A DNA stretch of 64,000 bases. It comes from Gnetum montanum (lineage: Eukaryota > Streptophyta > Gnetopsida > Gnetales > Gnetaceae). The notes beneath the pieces were generated by a model. That model worked only from the letters and a program-made list of their open reading frames with translations. It made no database searches and was not told where the DNA came from. The stretch's first letter is position 1. Every line of letters begins with the position of its first letter. The stretch spans positions 855,016 to 919,015 of the forward strand of contig MNCI01023945.1 in NCBI GenBank assembly GCA_015680685.1. The letters are read 5' to 3'. Shown here piece after piece: positions 44,226 to 56,335 of this stretch. A program made the translations under genes and the position numbers.

Positions 44226-45922
44226 ATGGCTTCTTCCAAGCATTCTTCCACAACCACAAGTAGCAAGAGTTCTATTTCCATTAGAGTACATCAAAATAAT
44301 GTAGTTAAATTCATTGATTTGACTTGTAGTTTTTTAGAAGTTTAGGGTTTTGAATATCTAAAAACTTATAGGTTGGCTAAACTATATGCTTTCTCCATAT
44401 TGAAGACTATTTATTGCAAAGGTTTAACAACCTAATAGTGCAACATTTATCGTTCTTGGAGGAGTACTTACTAGAAAATGATTTTTAAAATGACTATGAA
44501 TATAGCTACCATTATTTAAAAGGTCTTAGGTTTTTATTCCGAGGAAGATCCTCTTAATCCTAGCATAAGATCTTTTGAAGTTAAAGGTTTTTGCAAAAAG
44601 AAAATGTTTAATTATGTGTGCTCTTTTGGACTTCTATGAAATGAATTTTTAAAAGTTGATTTCATTGACAAAATATATTTTCAATTATGTTTGTTCATAC
44701 ATAGCAAGGTTTTGTGGAATTCCCATGCTTCCTACATTACTATTTATTAAATATTCTTACTTCATAATTCCAAACTAGTAGGATGTATGATTGTTCCCTC
44801 TCATATTTCATAGATTTATTCCTACCATGGAACTTGTGACTACCATAAAAAAGAATCCAAAAAACCCTTATATCATTTATTTATTATCCTTAGTTATGAT
44901 CTTGATCTTGACTGATGATGCTTCAAATAATGACTTTCATCATTAAAATTCTAGCTTATATCCTAAATTCTTTAAGAAAGAGTTATTAGTGCTCAAGTTG
45001 AAGATTCTAAGAAAGATTAGGAAACTCTCACATAAGCTCCTAATCTAGAAGGAAATAATGAGATTTAGAATTCTAGTTTCTATATTATTTTTCTTATTTA
45101 TTAATTATTTTTTTCATGGTATTTCATATGCTAGTGAACTCTGGACTGTAGACCAAATTAGGAGAAGATGTTGGAGAAGCAAGTTTAAGGAGAAATGAGG
45201 CAAGGGAATCAAATTTCAAGGTTAATCATTTTTCTTGAAAGTTTTGCTTTTGATATATCTCTAATTTTAATAAAAAATAGCACACAGGGTAAGAATCAAA
45301 TGGATAGGGTTCAAGTGGTTTACACAAGGAAAAGAAATAAAGGTAAATTTAAACTAGTTATTAAGTTTTGAATACTTTCTTTTTTAATGGTCTTCTAACA
45401 TTTTGTGTTGTAGATATCCTTGGGCCAACATTACTTCATTTAAAAGTTGTAAAAGGAATCCTCACATAGGTCTATGTTTGAGTGGACTGCAATCCCACCT
45501 TCGAAGTCTCTATAGGTAAATTTCCCATAGGTAACTTTGGTAAAGAGTTCAACTCTATTTAGGGGCCCACAAACTATGTTAATAACCCCTTCTTCTAAAT
45601 CCATTACCATTAGCATAAGTCCTTTAATTACCATCAAGGGCTTGTCCTACTCTCTGGGGTAAATGATGGCTACTACAGAGAAGGAAGTCATTCTTCTTTG
45701 TAATCTTAGGAATTGAATCACTAAGAATACTTTGCACTCTGTTAATAAGAAGTTATATCTTCTAAAAGAGTTCAAGTCATATGACTTTAAGAGTAACTAT
45801 GAATTGGTGTGGTCTGGTGATTTCTTAGCATTTTATGCAATTCCCAAAGATACTCTAGAGGTTAACAAGAATCTTGAATCAATTCTAGTGAAACTAGAAA
45901 GTGCGATTTGCTTGGCCTAATA
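44226..45922 (+). pseudogene. Antisense extra ORF of F2, unknown product
   Basis: The plus-strand reading starts MASSKHSSTTTSSKSS, then QNNVVKFIDLTCSFLEV and YLKTYRLAKLYAFSILKTIY. It continues as EEDPLNPSIRSFEVKGF with NYVCSFGLL and LKVDFIDKIYFQLCLF, a section F1 has lost. An intron-like gap ends at acceptor TGTTGTAG (45413), shared with F1. The last open part (45732-45920) reads LLKEFKSYDFKSNYELVWSG, FYAIPKDTLEVN and LESAICLA. Codon-like conservation with F1 on this strand, not the gag strand, suggests a real former protein. No family recognised. Confidence 0.55.
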
Positions 45923-45929
45923 CAAGCAC

Positions 45930-46330
45930 CTAACTGGTCTAGACCCTTCCATATCATGATGGATGCCTCTAATCATGCCTTGGGAGCCATGCTCATGTGA
46001 TTGGACAATCAAAAATATCCTTACTGCAATCACTACATTAGTATAAGCATTGTGGATGCACAACTGGACTACATAACAATGAAGAAAGAATTAATGATGG
46101 TGATGTTTGCCTTGGAAAAATTTAAGCACTATGTGCTTGGGTATAGGGTTTTTATGAACACAATCCACAGTGCAATCCAGTTCCTGATGAACAAGCCAAT
46201 GGTGAACCCTGTGTCATATAGTGACTAGTGGTCCTGCAAAAATTTGATCTCACCATGGTAGATTGAAAGGGGAGTAGGAACATGGTTTCTAACCACTTGT
46301 CTTGATTACGATGGAACAACAAAGAGAAGA
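45930..46330 (+). pseudogene. RNase H of element C, partial
   Basis: Reads HIMMDASNHALGAM, then YISISIVDAQLDYITM, ELMMVMFALEKFKHYVLG, then HSAIQFLMNKPMV and VVSNHLS-like residues. It is parallel to 5165-5530 of element B. The TDH Asp is changed (NTIHSA). Confidence 0.82.
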
Positions 46331-47765
46331 AAAGCCCAATGTCAGATTAGTTTCCTAATAAACTCCTCTTTGCTAATGCTATAATTGAACAAATGCCAGC
46401 AACAACTAATTGGTACAATGGCATTCTCACTTGTCTTCTCACTCAAGAGATGCCATAGGAGTGGGGCAACATGAAGAAGCAACAATTTCTTTACCAAGCA
46501 AAAACCTTCATAGAAATCAATGGACATTTTTACAAGATGTGCACCAATGTCTTGGTTCTTTGGTATGTACTTGATGCTAATCAATTGTGTGTGTTCCAAG
46601 ATGCTCACGAGGGCTTTTGTGGGGGGCCACTATGCTGGGAGATGCATAGCCATTAAGATCCTCATGGTAGGGTATTATTGGCTAACACTTTTCAGGGATG
46701 CTCACCACTTTGTCCTCTCCTATGAACACTGCCAATGCAATGGTGGAATGATTACTCATATGGTGGAACCTCAATAGTGGATCCAACCCTTGGAGCCCTT
46801 CAATATTTGGGGCATTCAGTTCATGGGTTCCATCACTCCCATATAGAATGAAAAGGCATACATCATAGTTGTTGTTGACTATTATATGAAATGGGAAAAA
46901 GTTGCAGCCTTTACCGATTGCACATCTTCTTTAGCTACTTAGTTTATATAATAATATGTTGTAAATAGGTTTAGGATGTCATATGTACTTATTTTTGATA
47001 ATGGTACTCATTTCATAGGCACTACCTTTTGGAATCTCATGCAACACTTAGGGGTTAAACATAAATTAACAAACACCCTATCATCTCCAAGCCAATGGTC
47101 AAGCTGAGGTAACAAATAGGGAGATAACAAAAATACTAACAAGAACTGTTAGTAAATATAGGAGGGATTGGAGCATGAAACTCAATGATGCACTTTGGGC
47201 CTACTGCTCCACTTAGAAACTTCCTATTGGCTACTCTCCCTATGAGCTTGTGTACAAAAAATTACCAACACTTCCAATTCAAATGGAGCTCTATACACTA
47301 TCAACAACTTGTGACCTTGACCTTGACCTAAGTCTAGCATAGAAAGAAAGATTAATGAACCTCAACTTACTAAATAAGAATTGACTAGTATCCCTATCAT
47401 CTAACAAAGTACACAAGGCATTCAACAAGCAACAACAAGACCTTAGAATCAAGAAAGTGAAATTTCAATTAGGAGATAGGGTCCTATACTAGAATCCCAC
47501 ACATGTGCCATAAAGAACTAAGTTCCAAATGTTGTGGAAGGGGCCTTACATCATCTACAAAACCTTTCCTTCTAAGGCCATGTTAATATACACACCTGAA
47601 AGCCCAAACAAAAAGTTACTAGTCAACATCCAACAAATAAAGCCTTTCCATGAATCCAAGAGAGCCTATAATCAAAACACCTTTATGAATGGACATGCAC
47701 GCTCAATTTTTTGGATCTTCTCCTTCCAACTTAGTCGTGGGAAAGTTGCTCATACATGCTGATCA
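46331..47765 (+). pseudogene. Integrase of element C
   Basis: The zinc region (46590-46740) reads CVFQDAHEGFCGG, then after a frameshift YAGRCIAIKILMVGYYW, FRDAHHFVLSYEHCQC. The core shows WGIQFMGSI (first Asp is Gln), DYYMKWEKVAAF, FDNGTHFIGTTFW (7000 region of B pol equivalent), and in another frame NGQAEVT. The C-terminus reads LWKGPYIIYKTFPSKAML and LLVNIQQIKPFHE (47529-47660). Two frameshifts and many stops. Confidence 0.82.
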
Positions 47766-49919
47766 ATTAAAGTGACTCCTAAGTTTTTCAATTTTTTCTA
47801 TTTTTCACTTCTTTTTGTTTTACACTATTTTTAGTACATTTTTTTATTTCTTAAATATTTTACACTTTTTTCTATATTTTTTATTTTACTTTATTTTATT
47901 TATTTTGGATTTCTTTTATGTTTTTCCTATATTTTATTTTTCTTTATTGTGACTAGGACTAAGTGCAACTATAGTTGTTGATTAATAGTGGTTTGTACTA
48001 TAATGTTACTTGATTGCTAATGTCTAGATTCTGTCCTTAAATTTTGGTGCTAATAGCTAAGAGATGGTTTCTTTTTCATGTTAATAGGTAGTGAGTCCAC
48101 ATCATCCACCCATCCACAAAATTTGTGGTGTTTCCTTGTTTTAGAAATATGCAATTGCTTTTTAAATGAAACTTTTAAAGAACTTGTAACCTTGGTATTC
48201 TCCAAACTTGGGAAGGATTAAATGGATAGATGAGGGTATGACTTCAAGGGGATTTGATGCACTTTGTACTTGCCTACCCTCTTAGGTGCATGAGCATCTT
48301 CATGGATTTCTCACCATTCCACTATTGACCAATAATAAGAAGCTAAGTTTTTATATGATGTGGTTCTCATCCAAAAATCTAAAAAAAAATAATGGAAATT
48401 CAAAGCACAGCCCTTAGACGAAATAACGAGCTACAAGCACTAGTTATGAGACTAGAAAGACATGTTACCCATGCCTAAAGGTCCCCTTTAACTAAGGCCC
48501 ATCTCACTTATTACTTCTTTTTTCTTCTCTTTTAGGAATGATGATTGATCTATGGAAATATTCTTATGCCTCGAGGGGGTAGATTGATCTTAGAGTGTCG
48601 ATGCAAAGTCACTGAAAGTGGTTGATTTTAATTCAAACTAAAGATGAATGTTATCATATCATATTAACCACAAAAATCCACAAGGAACTTCATGTAACCA
48701 TGATACGAGACTCCATTCACTCTCCCTCTTATCCATCTATGCTTTCTATATCTCACTTCACTGCCTCTTTTCATGTTTTCTTTAATGTCTTAGTTTGATG
48801 CATCAAAATTCTTAAATAGTTTCTTTGGTGATTTGGTCCTTAACTAGCCATAACCATTAGTCACCCATAGGGCCCATGGACTCCTTGGTTCGAGAGCATG
48901 CAAGGGCATTAAGGACATGAGCTTACTATGGCAAGGACCCACTTGCATACTCCTTGGTTTAGTTAGTTAAGTTTCTCATCCCTTAGGCATTTTTGCATTC
49001 AAATCTTTTGTGCTCCACATTAGTTACATCCAATTATACACTACTTCATGGCATTTCTCCATCATTATCCCAATTAAATCTCCTTTTTTTAGAAATATCT
49101 AGCTTTATTCATGCATTTCATTGTGTTCTAGGCTTTTTGGACTTCCTTTGGACTCTAATTTCATGTTAAAACTCTTTAATTTTCCCCTATTTTTTAATGA
49201 TGAAAATTCTCTCTTTTAGCCCTATTGATAGGATCTCATCGACGAAGCCAACTACGTTGACATGATCTTGTCAATGCAAATAAAAATTCTATAAATAGTG
49301 CCCAACACTTAGCAAATTTTTGTCAATTTTTATCATTTGCTCATAAATGGGAAAGGATTTTTTGCAATTTTCAGAGCCTAGAACCTTCCAGAGCCCATAT
49401 CTTTCAAACCACTTATCCAATTAACCTTGTTTTTTGTTCCTATAACTACCGAAGGTGAGCTCTATGTCGTGGGGGTCACAAACCTTAGGTTTTTGATGAA
49501 ATTTTTTTTGAATTTTTTCTAACTCCCATAAGGTTTAACTTATAAAATAATATTAAAATCACTAATTTAAGAGAGTTAAACCTTTCCAATGAACTCTGGT
49601 ACACATTAAAATGAAATAATAAAAAATTAATATTCAAATAATCAAACCTACCATGATCACAACTTAGCCAAGTGTAACTAATCCAAGAGATTAGATACTC
49701 AAGTGCTATAAAGTTTACACACCAAACACTAATCCTTAACCACCATCTGAATGAGGTAACTTGTACTATAAGTTGGTTGGAGGACATGACACTAACTTTT
49801 TCTACCCAAAGAATATAGTGCCCACATGCTCAAATCCTAGTGCTAGGTAACAATGTCCATTCCTAAACAATAGTAATTTTCAAAATCTTTGGAAACGCTA
49901 CTACCTTCTTGGTGCACCT
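47766..49919 (+). other. 3' UTR of element C before the extra ORF
   Basis: No protein recognised. 47766-49080 follows the 3' UTR of element B (T-rich start, GTGAGTCCACA near 48090, CACTGAAAGTG near 48611). From about 49210 the sequence has no match in B; a TATA-bearing, U3-like stretch lies at 49215-49300. Confidence 0.65.
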
Positions 49920-51352
49920 AGAGCTAGGAGATGGGACAACTATTCTAGTGATGTAGCACTAAGAATAGGAAATGATGGCCAAAGTGATGGCTAGCAAAGT
50001 GGGTGAAGCCCTTAATGTTCTTGTGGTGTCCATACTAGATAGTTTTGTGCTTAGAGATGTGCAAACATCCACAGGAATGGCCAATGGGAGATTCAAAGTG
50101 GCCCATCATGAGGAATTATTGAAACAACTAGTGAGAACCTGAGAACTGATTTCAAAGGTATTTGATCTTTTAGATGACATCATTACTACCCAGTCAATGC
50201 TATTGGAGACAAGGGGCAAGTGCATCATTGCAAAGGCTCAACTTGAAATAGCCAAAGTTGAGAATCAATGCTTGGCTACAAAAGTTGCAGAACTTAGAGT
50301 CCACCTCACTAATCCCACAGTAGTTAGCCAAGCAATAACCAAGGATGAAGCTTTTCAATAACTTTAGTCCAAACTTCAAAAGGTTAACTACGCCAAGGAG
50401 TCAATAATCTTTAACTAATCCTTAATAGATGCCACTGTCTACAACATTCAAAAGGACTTGTTGGAGGTTTGCTAGGAGAACATCATTCTGACCAAGGACA
50501 ATCATCACTTGCATAATGTTGAGCTCTAGAAATAGCAAGAGCAGCTTGCCAAGGTGATCATAGATCTGAGGAGGTTGACAGTTGAAAACCGTAATCTCTC
50601 AATGGAGGAAGTCCATGCCCTTTGCCAGAAATCTATAATCGAGATCACTCCCTAGAAGAACGATGCCCTTAAATTTGAAAGGATCAAGAACCATTATAGG
50701 GACCAAGTTGACTTGTAGAAGGAGATCAATGAAAAACACATACAACAAGGCAGAATTTTGCCTCAAGGAGCTACAGATTGAGGAGATGAAAAAATATATA
50801 AAGCTCACTAATCTCCAATACATAAACTTAACGTTGACTTTTGGAAGGCCACGGTCAGATTTGGAGAAGCAGGTGGCCAACTTGTACCTATTATACAAGG
50901 CAAAGTTCAAGCACCATACAAAGACCAAGTAGAAGCTTGAAAAGGTGAATGCTAAACTTGATGTTCTCAAGTAGCACTTCACTAATCAAAGATTAGTAGC
51001 TAAGAACCTAGACCAAAGGATGAATGACTACCAGGAACTATAGAGCATAGTAAAGGCATTCGATGTGGAACACAAATAATTCATAGCCTAGTTCATCAAT
51101 GTAAAGGAGCTACTCCCTACAATGTCCTTTCCATGGGATGTTCCTATATCGACCCACATTAGTTATGCTATGTGGACCATGTATGATCCCTAAAGTAAGG
51201 AGTAGAAGATGAAAGCATTACTGGATGCTTTTCGTCTTTCGCTAGCAATCGCAACTACAACTAGACAGCCACAACCACAACAACCGCATGCACCGAAGGT
51301 AGGAGAAGATCCTTTAGCACCTTAGGAACCTCCACTGCCTAGGATGGTTTGA
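49920..51352 (+). pseudogene. Extra coiled-coil ORF of element C
   Basis: A plus-strand ORF after integrase, in the sense orientation. Leading part: KVGEALNVLVVSILDSFVL, then LETRGKCIIAKAQLEIAKVE and LATKVAELRVHLTNP. The middle holds LRRLTVENRNLSMEEVHAL. The C-terminus holds AKNLDQRMNDYQELQSI, FINVKELLPTMSFPWDVP, MYDP, KMKALLDAFR and a Pro/Gln-rich tail ending at the TGA of 51350-51352. The heptad-rich body predicts a long coiled coil. Element D carries the same protein, and element B lacks it. It may correspond to the extra 3' ORFs known in Athila/Tat elements; function unknown. Confidence 0.65.
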
Positions 51353-51592
51353 TTTTCTCCCTCATCTTCAAGTCACCAAAGGAGTTGTGCTGTCAGCTTT
51401 TATCATGATTCAATTTTGTTGTTATGAACATCAAATTTTGTAATAATTGTAACTCCATATACTTTGGCACCTACTGTTTGTTTGAGTTAGTTTGTGTGTC
51501 AATTAGTTAGTAAATAATCCCATACCTTCCCAAAATTTGATAAAAAACTTGTTTCTTCCTTTGTTCACTCGAGGACAAGTTTTCATTCAGTC

Positions 51593-51601
51593 GTGGGGGT
51601 A
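51593..51601 (+). promoter_or_regulatory. Polypurine tract of element C
   Basis: GTGGGGGTA ends directly before the LTR start at 51602, in the same context (TTTTCATTCAG) as in element B. Confidence 0.75.
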
Positions 51602-52408
51602 TGACCAGTCATTGTCTACCTATGTCAACATGATCCTATTGACGCATGGTTTGCTACATTGATGCATACACATTAATGTAGTATCTTGTCTTACCTATAA
51701 ATACATACTGACTAGCCACATTTATGGCATCCATTCATTAGTTGCTAGCCAAACTCTTGCATTTTTGTCTTCCTAGAGTTAGAACATTTTCTCACTACTT
51801 GCAGTAGAAGTGAGAAGTGTACGAATGTTTATTTGAACACTAATGTACCTAAGCTCCTCGATATGAATGGCAATAAAGACAAGCTTTCTTCATAAACCTT
51901 ATAGCACTTGGACCTAGCTTAATGTTTACATAATGCATTTATTATTCCATGCAGTTTACTTTAATGCATTTGATTAATTAATTAAATTTAGATAATTAAT
52001 ACACATAAGTACGATCATCTCAAGCATATGATTAATGCTTCATAATCCTGGTAGCACTTAATGCTTGGTAACACAGTAGTGTTGTAACGTGTTCAGGATG
52101 TGTATGCCAATTGGGAACAGATGCTTATGTTAGGATTAGCTAAACATTAGTTAGTTTTTAGATTAATTAAACATTTAAATACTTTATTTTTAGCACTTAG
52201 GTGAATTAAATGAAAAACATAAAAATGATTAAAATCATATGCCTTGGTTACACTTAACCATATCTTTGTAATTCACAAGTGAAACTGAGAAGACAATGAT
52301 CATGTTTGTTAGATTCGCAAGAGCTAAAGTCTACAGAATTCGACTAAATTGCTTAGTGAATGCTAGTGATTCGTATGGTTGGATGTAGGGATTGCTCACT
52401 ACTCATCA
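51602..52408 (+). repeat. 3' LTR of element C
   Basis: 807 bp, from TGACCAGTC to ACTCATCA, with a TATA box (TATAAATA) at 51696-51703, an AATAAA at about 51870, and TGCTTGGTAACACAG subrepeats near 52070. The end shares the GGTTGGATGTAGGGAT-like segment of the related LTRs. The first bases are changed from the usual TGATGA. Confidence 0.88.
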
Positions 52409-52414
52409 ACACCC

Positions 52415-55211
52415 AAGAGAAGATCGTAGGTAGAGGGCCATCCTAGCCCAAGAAGGAAGGAACTGATAACAATCATAGCAACAACAACCCTAGGAGCAAG
52501 CAACTAAGGCTATGCCTACTACTAGGTCTCTTAGGGAGGAGCTCGAGGTGAAATCTATCAAGTAGATTCCTATTGCATAAACAAGCCAATCCATGCAAGA
52601 TAAGATTCTAAAAAAAAGACCTAACTTGGAGGTCACACTTGCTAAAGCCTACCTGAAGAGGATCCAAAATAAGAAGGTCTAAAGCTCTATCTTGTAGGAG
52701 TTAAACTTTGGAGCATTCTTGGAATTGGCTTCAAAAGAGATCAAGACACAATTGCAAGGGTCTCCTTTGTGGTCCATTCTTTCCAATAGTGGAAAATGGT
52801 ACATAGGAGAAACCTACCTCTTTTAAAATAACTAACAAGGAGATGCATTAGTCAAAATCAAGGATATCACCATCTCCTACTTGGTTGAAGCCATTGCAAA
52901 TGCCCTTAGTTTCCCTAAAACTAGGGCAAAGCTAGTAGAAATCTTAATGCAAGTAGACCATAAAGTAAAGAAAGAATGGATTTAGTGATGCTATGGAGTT
53001 GACCATAAGGAGTATGGTGCCCTCACAAAGGCAAAAAGGCTTATTTCAATTTTGTAACCTATTACCTTAACCCAATGATAAGGCTAAGCAAGGTGATATC
53101 CTTCTTCCTAGGGCATGTGTGACTCTAAGAAAAAATTTCCAATCAACCTATCCTAGCTCATCTTCCTTGAAATTGAAAAAAATTCCAAGGAAAATAAGAA
53201 GGTTAGAAAGACACCCTCCTTTCCATGCTTAATCAAAAAATCATGCAAGATGGAAGTAATAGTCTACTATTCTAATGATGTTGTCCACCATGCTTATGTT
53301 GCATCATGGTGGGATATGATGAAAGACATAGCTACTACTAAGCTTCAAGAATAGAAGCAACCACCACCACCATCACCTATAGCTTTGAAAACAACACCAA
53401 AGATGTTCGTAGCTGCAAAAAGACTCCAAAATCTTAGAGAGTATCAGCTATAGCAACAACAAGACTTTGGAGATGGTGGAGAGTTATTCATCTATTGTCC
53501 AACCATGAGTCACCTGAACAAGGTTGTAAGGACCATCAGTTAGCTAGATAGTGAGACAACATCATTATTTTTTGCATAAAGAAACAAGCCACCTATCCAA
53601 ACCAATCCAAAATGCTATAGAAGTCACTATATCCATTCCTAAATAAGCATTTCCTAAAATTTTGGGGAATGAAACAGTCTTCTTTGTCATGTTGGAGGAA
53701 GGAGAAGAGGTGATAACACAAGAACTAGGAAATAGTGGTAGATGTGGTCACTGATAAAATTACATAAGCCCTCAATGCTCCTACTACATCTATATTGCAC
53801 ATTGCTATCATAATAGATATCCATGCATCAGTAGGAGTAAGGAGCAAACAAATGAGTGTTGTTGAACATAAAGAAATGTTGAAATGACTAGTGGGAGTCA
53901 GGAAACTACTTTTGAAAATCTTTGTCTCCTGGATGATATAACAAAAAACTAGTTACAACTCTTAGAGACAAGAAGAAAGTTGCTAATTGCCAAAGCGTAA
54001 CTTGAGGAGGACACTATTTCTAATCATTAGTTGACCATTGAAGTTGCAAAATTACAAGCCTGTCTCTCTAACCCTATCATTCTCTGGCCTAAACTAATAA
54101 AAGATGAAGCTTTTTAACAACTTTAATAGAACTACTAAGAGGCCAAGAATGCCAAGGAAATGGTAATCTTCAACACATCAATGTCAAAAGAAATGGTAAA
54201 TAACATTAATCATGACTTGTCACAAGCTTGCAAGGAGAACTTGATCCTTGCCCAAGATAATCATCACCTATGGAACACTAAGTAGCAAAAGGACCAAATA
54301 GTCAAATATATTCACCAATGGCAATAGCAACTTACTAAGGTAAACTTGGATTTGAGGAGATTAGTTGTTGAAAATAGAAATCTCTCAACGGAGGAAGTCC
54401 ATGCCCTTTACCAGAACATTATCATTGAGATCACCACCTAGAAGAATGAAGCCCTAAAATTTGAAAAAGTGAAGAATCCCTACAAGGATCAAGTGGAATG
54501 CTGAAAAAGATTAATGAAAAAAATCAAGTTAGCCAAGGCAAAGGTGAACAAGGCTATCCTACAACTCTAACAAAGAGGTGATGTGTGGCAGCCCATCTTT
54601 GATGGATTGAACACGTACAACTAAGTAAAAATACACCTAAATGAATTGTAGATCTAGGAGATGATGGAATACATGAAGCTCACCAATGTCTACTATGCAA
54701 ACTTACCAATGCTTTTAATAAGGAGTCCAAGGATAAAATTAGAAAATCATGTCACTAACTCCTACTGCTCTATAAGGCAAAGTTTAAGCTCTATAAAGAT
54801 ACAAAACAAAAGTTGGAAATAGTCAACACGAAGCTTGAAGTTCTTAGAAGAAGATTCATAGATCAACAATCTGTTGCTAAGAACTTGATTAGGAGGATGA
54901 ATGACTACCAGGAACTATAGAATCTTATTATAACCTTCAATGTTAAACGTAAAACATTTGTAGCCTGGTTCATCAACATGAAGGAAATGTTTTTTTCATT
55001 ACCATGCTCATGGGATATCCCAAAACTAACTAATCCAGGCAAAATGTCCTAGATCATATATGACCCATGGAGAAAAGAGGAGAAAATAAAGGCACTCCTA
55101 GATGTCTTTATGTTTCCAATAGCAGTAGGACAACCTTAACCTCTACCAGCACTAGCATGTGATGAAGGATCCTTAAAGCCACAAAGGCCTCTACTTCCAA
55201 GCATTATGTGA
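52415..55211 (+). pseudogene. Extra coiled-coil ORF of element D
   Basis: Longer than the copy in C because the N-terminal region is present: SLREELEVKSIK, TLAKAYLKRIQNKKV, ELNFGAFLELASKEIKTQL, WSILSNSGKWYIGETYLF, then TISYLVEAIANALSFPKTRAKLVEIL (52420-53000). This N-terminal region has the size and Trp/Leu spacing of domains in plant-transposon-like extra ORFs. A Pro/Gln linker (53350-53460) is followed by the coiled coil with LRRLVVENRNLSTEEVHALY, then VAKNLIRRMNDYQELQNL, FINMKEMFFSLPCSWDIP, YDPWRKEEK and KALLDVF, ending at 55211. Stops and frameshifts abound. Product unknown. Confidence 0.65.
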
Positions 55212-55449
55212 AGACTTCATCCTACCTTCATCCATTGAATAAGCTCCTACTAATTTTTATTTAAGTAACGAAATTTTTGTTATAAAATGAACCAATTTTT
55301 GTAATCCATACAATATGACACTCAAAGTCAGTGAAAATTAGTCTGTTAGTTAGTCAATCAATAAAATTTCATAGTTTCCAAAATCTTGTAAGAAGCTCAA
55401 TACAATTTTTGTTTACTTAAGAACAAGTCTTTAGTCAATCATGGGAATA
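55212..55449 (+). other. D 3' UTR and polypurine tract
   Basis: Ends TCATGGGAATA directly before the LTR. The TTTAGTCAATCATGG segment corresponds to TTCATTCAGTCGTGG in element C. Confidence 0.65.
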
Positions 55450-56335
55450 TGATGAAACATCAATAAGATGGCTGCATTGATGAATGCTTATCGATGTAGC
55501 CCCATCAATATATCCTCGTCAACATATTTCAAAATGTGTTAACACAAGTACGTTGATGCTAACGCAAGCATTGCCTATATAAATGCACACACCTCTTACA
55601 TTTATGATACCTTTCAATCACTTAGTTGAACTCTTGCATTTTCTTTTTGTAGAAGTTAGAATGTTTTTTCTTTCTAAGTGGTCACAATGTGGATTCAAGT
55701 GATTATACGACATTTGATTTGAGTGCACATGTACCTAGATAGATTTGCATGAGTGGAAATAAAATCAAGATTTCTTCTATCCATTGTAGCACTTGGATTA
55801 ACATAACTTTACTTTCCAGTAATTTACTTTACATGTAATTTACTTTCTTATTATTAAGTAATTAATATTATCATTTGTAAGCAATGTGAGTATGACCACT
55901 TCAAGTAGAATATATTAATGCTTGGTAATCCCAGTAGTAGATACTTGGTACGCCCAATAGTATACACTTGATAACCCAATAACATTAGTATATGTTTAGG
56001 ATGTCTATGGAAAGTGGGAATGGATACTCCACGTTAGGCTAGTTAGTTAATTAATTAGTTAATTCAAATATTAAATGTTTATTTACTTAATCATTTAGTA
56101 ATTGAAGAAAAAAAGAAAAATTATAAAAATAAATATCTTACACCCCAATCACACTTAACCATATGTACAAATTAATGCAAGTGTTGATTGACAAAACAAT
56201 GACTAACAAGTAAATGATTCACCATCTAGGAATATTGACCACTAAGGTGAATAAAGTCCATAAAATTCAACTAGATCACACATACATGCTAGTGATTTGT
56301 ATAGTTGAATTTAGGGAATTACCAGCTACTCATCA
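55450..56335 (+). repeat. 3' LTR of element D
   Basis: 886 bp, from TGATGAAAC to CTCATCA, with a TATA box at 55576-55584. U3 holds repeated CATCAATATATCCTCGTCAAC-like short units. TTGGTAATCCCAG-type subrepeats are at 55918-55985. Confidence 0.9.

Larger units (their letters stand above)
37076..45922 (-). mobile_element. Chromovirus-like Ty3 element F2
   Basis: A minus-strand element with its 3' LTR at 37076-37574, integrase, RNase H, RT, a protease split by a LINE, gag, a leader and the plus-strand antisense ORF. Its 5' LTR and PBS are missing: at 45922/45923 the sequence changes abruptly to the RNase H of element C. It was inserted into the pol of element G. No target duplication can be checked because the other end is lost. 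Confidence 0.85.
45923..52408 (+). mobile_element. Athila/Tat-like element C, 5'-truncated
   Basis: Begins in mid-RNase H and continues with integrase, 3' UTR, an extra ORF, a PPT and the 3' LTR. The pol and 3' UTR are close to those of element B. It was probably inserted in the extra ORF of element D, because D resumes at 52409 directly after the LTR. Its 5' part is missing at the junction with F2. Confidence 0.85.
52409..56335 (+). mobile_element. 3' end of Athila/Tat-like element D
   Basis: Consists of the extra ORF, a PPT and an LTR. Its pol is not in the window or was lost with the element C insertion. The flank after the LTR is GTAGT. Confidence 0.75.
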
